A stretch of DNA of 64,000 nucleotides from Maricaulis sp. Lineage in GTDB: Bacteria > Pseudomonadota > Alphaproteobacteria > Caulobacterales > Maricaulaceae. Both the position numbers and the translations under genes were made by a program. Positions within the stretch are counted from its first letter, which is position 1. Each line of letters begins with the position of its first letter. Below, piece after piece: positions 1 to 7,436 of this stretch. The stretch covers positions 62,001 through 126,000 of the forward strand of contig NZ_JASBRI010000001.1 in the NCBI RefSeq assembly GCF_030149515.1. The letters run 5' to 3'. The notes below the pieces were generated by a model, which made no database searches, had not been told where the DNA came from, and saw only the letters and a program-made list of their open reading frames with translations.

Positions 1-571
1 ACGACGGCTTCCACAGCACGAAATCGCAGGGGTCCTTCTTGTAGGGCGCCACTTCGACACGGGCCCCGGCGATCATGTCGTCCAGCGAGCGCTTGGACAG
101 CGCGCCATAGGCCTCATAGGACTTCACCGAGAACAGGACATGGCCCTCGGCCTCGTAGGCATGGCCGGTATCGACCAGGCGCTGCATCATCGCGATCATC
201 GGACCGATATGATCGGTCGCCTTGGGTTCCAGCGTCGGCGGGGCGATGCCCAGCGCGTCTAGATCCTCGCGATAGATGCGGGCAAACCGGGTCGCCACCG
301 CCTCGATGCTTTCACCGCTTTCGCGGGCTGCAGCCATGATCTTGTCGTCGATATCGGTGATATTGGCCGCCAGGACGACTCCGCTCTCGCCATATAGATG
401 CGCGAGCACGCGCCGCAGCACATCGAACACGACGGGCGGGCGGGCATTGCCGATATGGGCGTAGGAATAGACCGTCGGACCGCAGACATACATCGTCACC
501 CGGCTCTCGTCGATCGGTTCGAAAACGCGTTTTTTTCGCGCCATCGTGTCGTAAAGAGTAAGCGATTTCAT
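1..571 (-). CDS. cysS: Cysteinyl-tRNA synthetase, N-terminal part (truncated by window edge)
   Basis: Class I aminoacyl-tRNA synthetase that charges tRNA-Cys in the cytoplasm. This frame is open from the edge and is not in the ORF track because its stop lies outside the window. Translating from the ATG at 571 gives [14 protein letters not shown], then a zinc-ligand Cys in [18 protein letters not shown], which carries the HIGN form of the class I HIGH motif near residues 39-42. NITDIDDKI and LWKPS further on are also typical of CysRS. About 190 of the usual 450-480 residues are present; the KMSKS half is outside. It diverges from folE across about 230 bases. Confidence 0.95.
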   Translation of the reverse strand, partial: MKSLTLYDTMARKKRVFEPIDESRVTMYVCGPTVYSYAHIGNARPPVVFDVLRRVLAHLYGESGVVLAANITDIDDKIMAAARESGESIEAVATRFARIYREDLDALGIAPPTLEPKATDHIGPMIAMMQRLVDTGHAYEAEGHVLFSVKSYEAYGALSKRSLDDMIAGARVEVAPYKKDPCDFVLWKPS

Positions 572-803
572 GATGCTATCTATCCGCCAACTATCCAGAT
601 ACTGAAAAATGCATACGCCGCATGCGGTCCTATCATTGGAAACGGCGCTGGGAAGCCTTAAATACGGGCAAGCGCGCAAGCGTGGAAACAGAGGATTTCA
701 GGCACCGCCCTGCAAAAAGAGCGGTCTGTGCATCCTCGATCCGGAAACCGGCACTACGGCTGCGTCGTATACCAGCGGAGCCGACCCGACAACGAAAGGA
801 TCC

Positions 804-1427
804 ATGAGGATGGACGCCGTGACACCTGAAGCCGTGCGCCTAGCTGGCGCTGCCAACACCCGTCCCACCCGCGAAGAGGCCGAAGAGGCCGTCCGCACGC
901 TCATTTCCTGGGCCGGAGACGATCCCGCCCGCGAAGGCCTGATCGATACGCCCAAGCGCGTCGTGAAAGCCTGGGAAGAGTGGTTCTCGGGCTATCAGGC
1001 CGACCCCCTGCAGGCCCTGGGCCGCACCTTCGAGGATGTGCAGGGCTATGACGACATGGTCATGCTGACCAATATCGATGTCGAGAGCCATTGCGAACAC
1101 CATCTCGCGCCGATCCTCGGAGTGGCTCATGTCGCCTACCTGCCGCAGAATTCCGTCGTCGGCATTTCCAAGATCGCCCGTGTCGTCGAGATCTTCTCCA
1201 AGCGCATGCAGACGCAGGAGACGATGACGGCCCAGATCGCCGACGCCCTGAACGAGGCGATGAGCCCGCGCGGCGTGGCAGTTCTGATCGATGCGAAGCA
1301 CCAGTGCATGACCACGCGCGGCGTACACCATCCGAACGTCTCGACCATCACCACCACCTTCACCGGCGAATTCAAGACCGACGCCGCACTGAAGGACCGC
1401 TTCATGCGCCTGGTGGAACGGGCCTAG
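804..1427 (+). CDS. folE: GTP cyclohydrolase I
   Basis: Converts GTP to 7,8-dihydroneopterin triphosphate, the first step of folate synthesis. The 207-residue product has the zinc and active-site signature ESHCEHH near residues 95-100 and the second zinc Cys in HQCMTTRGVHHP. GISKIARVVEIFSKR is the usual core helix. The track ORF begins at 609, but the ATG at 804 has GAAAGGA six bases upstream and gives the normal family length, so I use it; an ATG at 810 is an alternative. folP, another folate gene, lies about 9 kb away on the other strand. A strong hairpin follows the stop. Confidence 0.96.
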   Translation: MRMDAVTPEAVRLAGAANTRPTREEAEEAVRTLISWAGDDPAREGLIDTPKRVVKAWEEWFSGYQADPLQALGRTFEDVQGYDDMVMLTNIDVESHCEHHLAPILGVAHVAYLPQNSVVGISKIARVVEIFSKRMQTQETMTAQIADALNEAMSPRGVAVLIDAKHQCMTTRGVHHPNVSTITTTFTGEFKTDAALKDRFMRLVERA

Positions 1428-1469
1428 GAAACAAACGGCCAATAAAAGCGTTGTAATAGCGATGTAATA

Positions 1470-1508
1470 AATTGCACCCCGTGCGCCTGCAGGCCATGGG
1501 GTGCAATT
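1470..1508 (+). terminator. Strong hairpin downstream of folE
   Basis: ATTGCACCCC at 1471-1480 pairs perfectly with GGGGTGCAAT at 1498-1507, extendable by one A-T pair, and the loop contains a further GCC-TGCA-GGC stem. It begins about 40 bases after folE. The run of T after the stem is poor (TTATCAT), so it may be a weak terminator, an RNA stabiliser or a processing site rather than a classical intrinsic terminator. Confidence 0.5.
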
Positions 1509-1546
1509 ATCATGGATCGCTGTTAGGGCTTTTGCGTTCCCAATAC

Positions 1547-1568
1547 ATTGAGCGTGTTTGGGCTCAAT
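1547..1568. promoter_or_regulatory. Inverted repeat upstream of the DUF4168 gene (possible operator)
   Basis: ATTGAGC and GCTCAAT form perfect 7-base arms separated by 8 bases, ending 30 bases before the chosen start of the DUF4168 gene. Position and symmetry suit a dimeric regulator, but no regulator can be named from the sequence. Confidence 0.3.
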
Positions 1569-1597
1569 ACCGTTTCGCAACCCGGGAAGACATCGAC

Positions 1598-1987
1598 ATG
1601 ACGCAAAAGATTTTCGCCGCCGCCCTTGCCGCCGCCCTGACCGCAGGGACCGCCGCTGCTCCGGCTCTCGCCCAGGACGCCGCCGGCATGCAGGAACAGG
1701 CACCCCAGACCTTCGAACTGACCGACGAGCAGGTCCTTGCCTTCATCGAGGCCGCCCAGGGCATAAATGCGCTCGTCCAGGAGATCCAGCCGCAAATCCA
1801 GGCCGCGGAGACGCCGGAAGCCCAGCAGCAGATCCAGCAGGACGCCCAGGCCCAGATGGCGGGTATTGTGGAAGAGGCCGGCCTGACGGTGGTCGAGTAC
1901 AATTCCATCGCCAATGCCGCCCGCAACGATGAAAGCGTCGCCGCTCGCATCCGCGAAACCGCGCAGGCACAACAGTCCGCGCAATAG
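1598..1987 (+). CDS. DUF4168-type secreted protein
   Basis: A 129-residue protein with a clear Sec signal peptide: MTQK, a hydrophobic AAALAAALTAGTAAAPA stretch and an ALAQ cleavage site near residue 25. The mature part is Gln/Ala/Glu-rich and helical, with FELTDEQVLAFIEAAQGINALV and a C-terminal FNSIANAARND-like segment (here YNSIANAARND), as in the DUF4168 family. Its function is unknown. The track ORF starts at 1472, but the earlier part is not protein-like and the signal peptide fixes the start at 1598. It is a single-gene unit closed by a strong terminator and faces the GST gene. Confidence 0.8.
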   Translation: MTQKIFAAALAAALTAGTAAAPALAQDAAGMQEQAPQTFELTDEQVLAFIEAAQGINALVQEIQPQIQAAETPEAQQQIQQDAQAQMAGIVEEAGLTVVEYNSIANAARNDESVAARIRETAQAQQSAQ

Positions 1988-2012
1988 GCCGCGGACGCCG
2001 TTTATCAGCAGA

Positions 2013-2039
2013 AACGGGCGGCCCGGCGGGCCGCCCGTT
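2013..2039 (+). terminator. Intrinsic-type hairpin between convergent genes
   Basis: ACGGGCGGCCC at 2014-2024 pairs with GGGCCGCCCGT at 2028-2038 around a GGC loop. It lies between the stops of the DUF4168 gene (plus) and the GST gene (minus). The following T-run is short (TTCTC), so it may serve both directions. Confidence 0.7.
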
Positions 2040-2052
2040 CTCGTGTGCAGCG

Positions 2053-2673
2053 TTACATCGCTTCCAGCAGGCCTTCCGCCTCGAGCGCGGCCCGGACTGC
2101 CGGACGCGCATGCACACGGTCCATGAAGGCTGCCAGACGCGGCCGCTCGCCCAGGCCAACGCCCGTCGGGCCGGCCCAGTTGGTCAGGGTGTACAGATAC
2201 GCGTCGGCAATGGTGAAATCCGGACCGGTCAGGTAATCCCGGCCGTCAGCCAGAGATTGCTCGATGTAGTCGAGCCGGCTGCGAACCTTGTCGATCGCCG
2301 CCGCCTTGTCGGCTTCCGGGGCCTTCGGGTTGAACAGAGGGCCGAAGGACTTGTGCAATTCCGACGACAGAAAGGTCAGCCATTCATTTACCCGGGTGCG
2401 TTCCAGCGTGCCCGGCGCCGGCGCCAGGCCGGCATCGGGATATGTGTCGGCGATGTGCTGGACCAGCGCCGCGCCCTCGGTCAGCAGCACGCCGGAACCG
2501 ATGTCGAGCGCCGGAACATAACCTTTCGGATTGACCTCGCGGAAGGACCGGCCGGACGCGGCGATCACGCCCCTGGCGAGATCGACCTGTTCGAGTTCCA
2601 CGTCCACACCCGCTTCCCGCAGGGCGATATGCGGCGACAGGGAACAGGCGCCGGGGGAAAAATAGAGTTTCAT
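2053..2673 (-). CDS. Glutathione S-transferase, beta class (GstA-like)
   Basis: Cytosolic glutathione transferase of 206 residues. The N-terminus MKLYFSPGACSLSPHIALREAG matches bacterial beta-class enzymes, with the characteristic Cys10. A thioredoxin-like domain with the VPALDIGSG cis-Pro region is followed by the helical domain containing GPDFTIADAYLYTLTNW. The track ORF starts 11 codons earlier; the ATG at 2673 has AAGGAAA upstream and matches the family N-terminus. It lies 29 bases downstream of the nitronate monooxygenase gene and is probably co-transcribed, which suggests joint detoxification of electrophilic or nitro compounds. Confidence 0.93.
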   Translation of the reverse strand: MKLYFSPGACSLSPHIALREAGVDVELEQVDLARGVIAASGRSFREVNPKGYVPALDIGSGVLLTEGAALVQHIADTYPDAGLAPAPGTLERTRVNEWLTFLSSELHKSFGPLFNPKAPEADKAAAIDKVRSRLDYIEQSLADGRDYLTGPDFTIADAYLYTLTNWAGPTGVGLGERPRLAAFMDRVHARPAVRAALEAEGLLEAM

Positions 2674-2702
2674 GGATAATTTCCTTCTTCGGTGGGGGAG
2701 GA

Positions 2703-3791
2703 TCACGCGCCGGCGGGGGCCGGCGCGCGGGCGGGTGAAGCGGTGGTAAGCTCGGTCATGAGATCGCCGGCGCGGCGATGCGTGAGAAGCGGCGCACCCT
2801 GGCCGGCGTAGAGCGATGCGAAATCCTCGTCGCCCGCCTCGATCGCGGCGCGCTTGAGATGCCCGAGGAACCAGGCCTGGACCGGAAAAGGCGGGAGATC
2901 GGCCGCACGCGCTTCCATTTCGGCAATGACGCGATTGGGAATGCCCCGCGCCAGACGGCCGGTATAGGCACGGGTGAGAACCGTATGGCGCGCGCGTGGT
3001 GAAAACAGCACGTCGCGATGGGCATCACTCGTGCCGGACTCCGCGCAGGCCAGAAAGGCCGTGCCCAGCTGGGCGGCGCCGGCGCCCAGTGTCAGGGCGG
3101 CATCGATACCGGCCCGGTCCGCAATACCGCCCGCCGCGATGACGGGCCGTTTCAGACGGGCCGCGATCTGCCGGGTCAGGGGCAATGTTCCGACGAGATT
3201 GTTGTCGGCCGGTTCCAGGAAGGCCGGGCGGTGACCGCCGGCTTCAAATCCCGTCGCCAGAACGAGATCGACGCCTGCCGCATCCAGCGCTTCCGCTTCG
3301 GCCAGCGTCGTGGCCGCGCCCAGGGTGAGGATGTCGCGTTCGCGGCAGGCTTTCAGCGTCACCGCGTCGGGAATGCCGAACACGAAGGAAAACACCCGCG
3401 GGCGGGTCTCCAGGATCGCTTCGGCCTGGTCTTCGAAGCGCGGATGATAGCGTGCCTGCGGCTCGGGCTTGTCCAGCCCGTATTCGCGGAAGAAGGGAGC
3501 GAAGACCGGCCAGACGGCGTCGAAGGCGTCCCGGGAAAAGGGGTCGCCGCCCGGATCGTGGTCGGAAACCCAGAGATTGAGGGCGAAGGGCTCGTCCGTC
3601 GCCGCCCGCAGTTCGGCAGCCAGATCCTCGATCCCGTCCGGATCGAGAATATGCGCTCCGAACGAGCCCAGCCCGCCAGCATTTGAAACAGTGGCGGCCA
3701 GTTCTACCGTCGACAATCCGCCACCGAACGGTCCCTGGACAATCGGGTGGCGCAGTCCGATACGCCGTTGAGCTTCGCTTGCATCCGCCAT
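2703..3791 (-). CDS. Nitronate monooxygenase (2-nitropropane dioxygenase family)
   Basis: FMN-dependent TIM-barrel enzyme that oxidises alkyl nitronates such as propionate 3-nitronate. In the 362 residues, RHPIVQGPFGGGLS starts the barrel, GFEAGGHRP carries the catalytic His of the AGGHRG class I signature, and VIAAGGIADRAGIDAALTLGAGAAQLGTAFL is the phosphate/FMN-binding end. The length is normal. It is transcribed divergently from an HxlR regulator and followed by a GST, so the three look like one inducible stress-response module; the inducer is unknown. Confidence 0.92.
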   Translation of the reverse strand: MADASEAQRRIGLRHPIVQGPFGGGLSTVELAATVSNAGGLGSFGAHILDPDGIEDLAAELRAATDEPFALNLWVSDHDPGGDPFSRDAFDAVWPVFAPFFREYGLDKPEPQARYHPRFEDQAEAILETRPRVFSFVFGIPDAVTLKACRERDILTLGAATTLAEAEALDAAGVDLVLATGFEAGGHRPAFLEPADNNLVGTLPLTRQIAARLKRPVIAAGGIADRAGIDAALTLGAGAAQLGTAFLACAESGTSDAHRDVLFSPRARHTVLTRAYTGRLARGIPNRVIAEMEARAADLPPFPVQAWFLGHLKRAAIEAGDEDFASLYAGQGAPLLTHRRAGDLMTELTTASPARAPAPAGA

Positions 3792-3922
3792 CCTGAAGGC
3801 CTCCTGTCCGATGCGGTCGGAGGCTCAGATGGGATCCCTGATTACGAAATGTAACCTTGTCGCTTCAGGTAAGGAATATTTTGTACTATCCCTGTGGTAA
3901 GCTGCTTCCGGGAGGCACAGTC
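3792..3922. promoter_or_regulatory. Divergent promoter/operator region, nitronate monooxygenase and HxlR regulator
   Basis: The 131 bases between the two divergent starts are less GC-rich than the genes. They contain an imperfect inverted repeat, GTAACCT...AGGTAAG, near 3850-3877, and an AT-rich stretch GGAATATTTTGTACTATCC. HxlR-family proteins usually bind such divergent regions to control themselves and the neighbour. The operator is only suggested; no site is clear. Confidence 0.35.
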
Positions 3923-4285
3923 ATGCTCAAACGCCGGCACAACCGGTCCGCTCCGCTCGACGACGGGGTGGGTTGCCCCGTGAACGAGTGCATGAGATTG
4001 CTGGGCGGTGCCTGGACGCCGTATGTGATCTGGCATCTGAGCGGTGGACCGCGGCGCTTTTCCGAGCTGGAAAACGACATACCGCCGATCTCGGCGAAAG
4101 TGCTTTCGGCCCGGCTGAAGGAACTCGTCGCCAAGGGCGTCGTCATGCGCACCGTTCAGCCGACTTCCCCGCCCAGCGTCGAATACTCCCTCAGCGAACT
4201 GGGCCGCGAGCTCCTGCCGGTAATCGAAGCGATCGTCGATGTAGGAACACGGCTCAAGCGTTCGGCAGGTGTGTGCGACGTCTGA
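3923..4285 (+). CDS. HxlR-family winged-helix transcriptional regulator
   Basis: A 120-residue regulator with the HxlR signature: CPVNECMRLLGGAWTPYVIWHLSGGPRRFSELENDIPPISAKVLSARLKEL, then a wing and SPPSVEYSLSELGRELLPVIEAI. The Cys in GCPV could be the redox or electrophile sensor known in family members such as YodB and QorR; that is inference here. The ATG at 3923 follows GGGAGG. The track ORF from 3857 has no such site. It diverges from the nitronate monooxygenase-GST pair, its likely target. Confidence 0.9.
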   Translation: MLKRRHNRSAPLDDGVGCPVNECMRLLGGAWTPYVIWHLSGGPRRFSELENDIPPISAKVLSARLKELVAKGVVMRTVQPTSPPSVEYSLSELGRELLPVIEAIVDVGTRLKRSAGVCDV

Positions 4286-4339
4286 GCGCCGTAGCCCGCC
4301 TTCCCGTCAAGGTGCCGGAGAAGGCCGGCCCCGGGTTTC

Positions 4340-6037
4340 CTATTCCACTCGCTCCACCACCGGAACCGAGCCGTCCGCAGTGCGCTCCAGACGCCAGCGG
4401 CTGTCGAGCCCGGCACGATAGTCGCGCTGAAGAATGGTGGACACGGTAACGTATTCGGCCTCCGCCGCCTCCGGCGTCAGGGTCAGGCGGATATAGCCGT
4501 GGTCTTCCATATTGCAGTGGCGCACATCGGTGTTCGCATCGGCCATCATCTGTCCGTAATCGACACCGGGCGCCTTGAAGGACGAGAAGGGCGAAGGCGA
4601 GGTCACCGAAGTGCCGACGAATTCCGTGCCGATCCGGTGTCCGCCCGCATCGACCAGATCGTTGGCCCAGAAGGAGTGCACGTCGCCGGTGATGGTGATG
4701 ACATCGGCCTGCGCGTCGCGCAGGGCCGAAAACAGACGTTCGCGCTCGGCCGGATAGCCGTCCCACATGTCCAGATTGAAGGGGATGTCGAAGCGCGTGC
4801 GCAGGATGAAATTGCGCGCGAACTCGCTATCCCGCGTCGCCCACCAGCGCAGCCAGCCGGGCATTTCCCGCGAGAAGTCCGGGAAATTCACGCGTGACAT
4901 GATCACCTGGTTGGCCAGGATGCGCCAGGTTTTGCCCGCTGCGACAGACGCCGCGCAGGCTTCGCGTATACGCGCGATCTGCTCCGGCCCGATCAGCTCG
5001 CGGTCCCCGTCCCCCACTACATCGCGCTTCCACGACTCGACGGCGGCAAGAACTTCGGAATCCTCGATGTCGGCATCGGAGGCCACCGGGAAGCTGTCCT
5101 GCAGGATTTCCTGGTCACGCGCGGACAGCCGGCTTTCGATCAGGCACAGCGTCGCCAGATCGCCGATCTCGTAGGCGCCGTAGCGATGGCGCAGATCGTC
5201 CGGCTCGCGCGAGGGCGTCCAGTCATACCAGGCCCGCAGGGCGGCGTTGCGCCGGTCGTCCCACGAGCCCTCACCCTCATTGTGGTTCTGGGCGCCACCG
5301 GTCCAGGAATTATTGGCCGTCTCGTGATCGTCCCAGCTCATGATCCAGGGCGCCGCACCGTGCAGCGCCTGAAGGTCGGGATCCGACTTGTACTGGGCGT
5401 GGCGCGCCACATAGTCCTCGTAGGAGACGATCTCGTGCAGCGGATCGGGTACACGGTTCAGCGCCTGCGCATTCCCCGTGGCATAGCCGCCATACCCGTA
5501 TTCGTAGATGTAGTCGCCCAGATGGACGACCAGGTCGAGATCGCCATTCCCGGCAGCTTCGCGATAGGCATTGAAATGCCCGGCCGGGAAATTGGAGCAG
5601 GAGAACACGCCGATGCGGAACCGGCTGACCGCGCCTTCGGGCAAGGTGCGGGTGACGCCCGTGGGGGAATAGGTCTCGCCCAGGCGGAAACGGTAGAAAT
5701 AACGCCTTCCGGGCTGGAGTCCCGTGGCCAGGATCTTCAGGGTACCCAGGGGCTGGGGCCGGATATAGGTGCGCTCTTCGCCCTGCTGGAAAACAATGTC
5801 GGAGAAAGCCTCGTCGTGCGCCAGCTCGACGCCGCGATAGCCGCCGGCATCGTCGCTGAGCGCCGTCCACAACATCACCGAGGTCTGGTCGGGATCGCCC
5901 GAGGCAACACCATGGCGGAAATGCCCCTCGCCGCGGGGCTGGAAGGTGTCCGGCTTCGGCGAACAGGCGCTGGCGGCCAGACCGGTTCCCGCCGCTCCGA
6001 TCAGTGCGCCGCGGCGCGTAAGAGATGTCTTCGTCAT
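4340..6037 (-). CDS. phoD: PhoD-like alkaline phosphatase/phosphodiesterase, Tat-exported
   Basis: A 565-residue phosphoesterase of the PhoD family (calcium/iron enzymes releasing phosphate from mono- and diesters). The N-terminus SLTRRGALIGAAGTGLAASAC has a twin-arginine signal and possibly a lipobox ending at Cys, so it may be a Tat lipoprotein. FRHGVASGDPDQTSVMLWT starts the mature domain; GVFSCSNFPAGHFNAYREA, HLGDYIYEYG, MSWDDHETANNSW and TGDVHSFWA hold the metal-ligand positions. The track ORF is longer, but the Tat signal places the start at 6037. It is a single gene and stands divergent from the pseudouridine synthase gene. Confidence 0.92.
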   Translation of the reverse strand: MTKTSLTRRGALIGAAGTGLAASACSPKPDTFQPRGEGHFRHGVASGDPDQTSVMLWTALSDDAGGYRGVELAHDEAFSDIVFQQGEERTYIRPQPLGTLKILATGLQPGRRYFYRFRLGETYSPTGVTRTLPEGAVSRFRIGVFSCSNFPAGHFNAYREAAGNGDLDLVVHLGDYIYEYGYGGYATGNAQALNRVPDPLHEIVSYEDYVARHAQYKSDPDLQALHGAAPWIMSWDDHETANNSWTGGAQNHNEGEGSWDDRRNAALRAWYDWTPSREPDDLRHRYGAYEIGDLATLCLIESRLSARDQEILQDSFPVASDADIEDSEVLAAVESWKRDVVGDGDRELIGPEQIARIREACAASVAAGKTWRILANQVIMSRVNFPDFSREMPGWLRWWATRDSEFARNFILRTRFDIPFNLDMWDGYPAERERLFSALRDAQADVITITGDVHSFWANDLVDAGGHRIGTEFVGTSVTSPSPFSSFKAPGVDYGQMMADANTDVRHCNMEDHGYIRLTLTPEAAEAEYVTVSTILQRDYRAGLDSRWRLERTADGSVPVVERVE

Positions 6038-6363
6038 GCCGTCCCCCGCGGTTCGATATCGAAGACCACTAAACCGTATTCGCGACGACTTCACTACGAT
6101 ACGTGCCGGAAGGCCGTGCGCCGAACTCCCCCAGGCCCCGGCACACGGCCTTCCCCCACATCCTCGCAGGGCAGATGAAGCGACGCGCAGCATGCGGTCA
6201 CGCGTCCCGGTCCAGTGTCAGACGTCGACGCCGGCCCGGACGCCGTAAAGCATGGGGGGCGCTGGCAATGACGCTTTGCCGACAAGGCCGTGACAGGTAG
6301 ATCACGCGCTACAGCAACAGACGGTGCGTTGCATTCCTGCACCGGTTGAGGAACTGTCCGGAG
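6038..6363. other. 326-base intergenic region with a long inverted repeat
   Basis: No credible gene here. It holds the 5' regions of the divergent phoD and rluA-family genes. The only clear structure is an inverted repeat at 6108-6154. I looked for cobalamin-riboswitch boxes on both strands and found none. Confidence 0.6.
6108..6154. repeat. Long inverted repeat (15-base arms) between phoD and the pseudouridine synthase gene
   Basis: GGAAGGCCGTGCGCC (6108-6122) and GGCACACGGCCTTCC (6140-6154) pair over 15 positions with a single mismatch, which becomes a G-U pair in one transcript. The loop is 17 bases. It has no T-run, so it does not look like a normal terminator, and it sits 70 bases upstream of phoD. 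Confidence 0.6.
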
Positions 6364-7371
6364 ATGACCGGGATCGCCGAGACCACTCAGCTTACCGCCT
6401 CCAGCGAGGCCGCAGGCGCGCGCCTCGATCGCTGGCTGGCGGCCGAGATCGACACGCTGTCGCGCTCGCGGCTGAAGGCACTGATCGAGGACGGGCAACT
6501 GCGGGTCGACGGATCGGTTTTCACCGACCCATCGGCCAAGGTGGTGGAGGGCGCGCGCTATACGCTCGCCATTCCCGCCCCCCGCCCGGCCGAGCCGACG
6601 CCGGAAAGGATGGATCTCGACGTCCTGTTCGAGGACGGCGACCTGATCGTGCTGTTGAAACCGGCCGGCCTCGCCGTGCACCCGGCCGCCGGGAACTGGA
6701 CAGGCACGCTGGTGCATGGCCTGCTGCATCATTGCGCCGGCTCGCTGTCGGGTATTGGCGGTGTGGAACGTCCCGGCATCGTGCACCGGCTCGACAAGGA
6801 CACGTCCGGAGTGATGGTCGCCGCCAAGTCGGATACCGCGCATCAGGGCCTGACCGCCCAGTTCGCCGCCCACAGTGTCGAGCGCGCCTATGTCGCCTTC
6901 ACCCGCAATGCGCCCAGTCCCAAGGCCGGACGGGTCGAGACGCAGATCGTGCGCTCCCAGCAGGACCGCAAGAAATTCACCGTGCCGCGCGATCCGGCCA
7001 GCGAGGCCGGCAAACACGCCATTACCAATTACCTCACCCTGGCCCGCTACGGCCAGGCGCCGGACATGGCCGTCGGCACGGGGCTGGCGGCAAAGGTGGA
7101 ATGCCGTCTGGAAACCGGCCGCACCCACCAGATCCGCGTCCACATGGCCCATATCGGCTGCCCGCTGCTGGGCGATCCGGTCTATGGACACAAGCGCGGC
7201 AATCTGCTCGCGACAGCGGACAATGGCCGGGAGCTGAAGGATTTCCGCCGGCAGGCCCTGCATGCGGCAATCCTGGGTTTCGACCATCCGGTCACCGGCC
7301 AGCAGCTGCGCTTCGAGGCGGATCTGCCCAAGGACATGCAGCGCCTGGAGAAATTCCTTCTGCGATTGTAG
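6364..7371 (+). CDS. RluA/RluD-family 23S rRNA pseudouridine synthase
   Basis: A 335-residue enzyme that isomerises uridine in rRNA (or tRNA). An S4-like N-terminal RNA-binding domain (AGARLDRWLAAEIDTLSRSRLKALIEDGQLRVDG) precedes the catalytic domain with the GIVHRLDKDTSGVMV motif, whose Asp is catalytic; KVECRLETGRTHQIRVHMAHIGCPLLGDPVYG closes it. Presence of the S4 domain favours RluD over RluA. The track start at 6346 is a TTG; the ATG at 6364 has GAGGAA upstream at good spacing. The M24 peptidase gene follows at 66 bases. Confidence 0.9.
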   Translation: MTGIAETTQLTASSEAAGARLDRWLAAEIDTLSRSRLKALIEDGQLRVDGSVFTDPSAKVVEGARYTLAIPAPRPAEPTPERMDLDVLFEDGDLIVLLKPAGLAVHPAAGNWTGTLVHGLLHHCAGSLSGIGGVERPGIVHRLDKDTSGVMVAAKSDTAHQGLTAQFAAHSVERAYVAFTRNAPSPKAGRVETQIVRSQQDRKKFTVPRDPASEAGKHAITNYLTLARYGQAPDMAVGTGLAAKVECRLETGRTHQIRVHMAHIGCPLLGDPVYGHKRGNLLATADNGRELKDFRRQALHAAILGFDHPVTGQQLRFEADLPKDMQRLEKFLLRL

Positions 7372-7436
7372 CAACCGAACTGGACGCCGGCCTCCCCGGG
7401 GGCCATGGATAGGACGGATCGCGAGGAAAGCTTGCC

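Noticed and set aside
6038-6363. Cobalamin or other riboswitch before phoD
   Set aside because: No B12-box-like sequence on either strand; only an inverted repeat.
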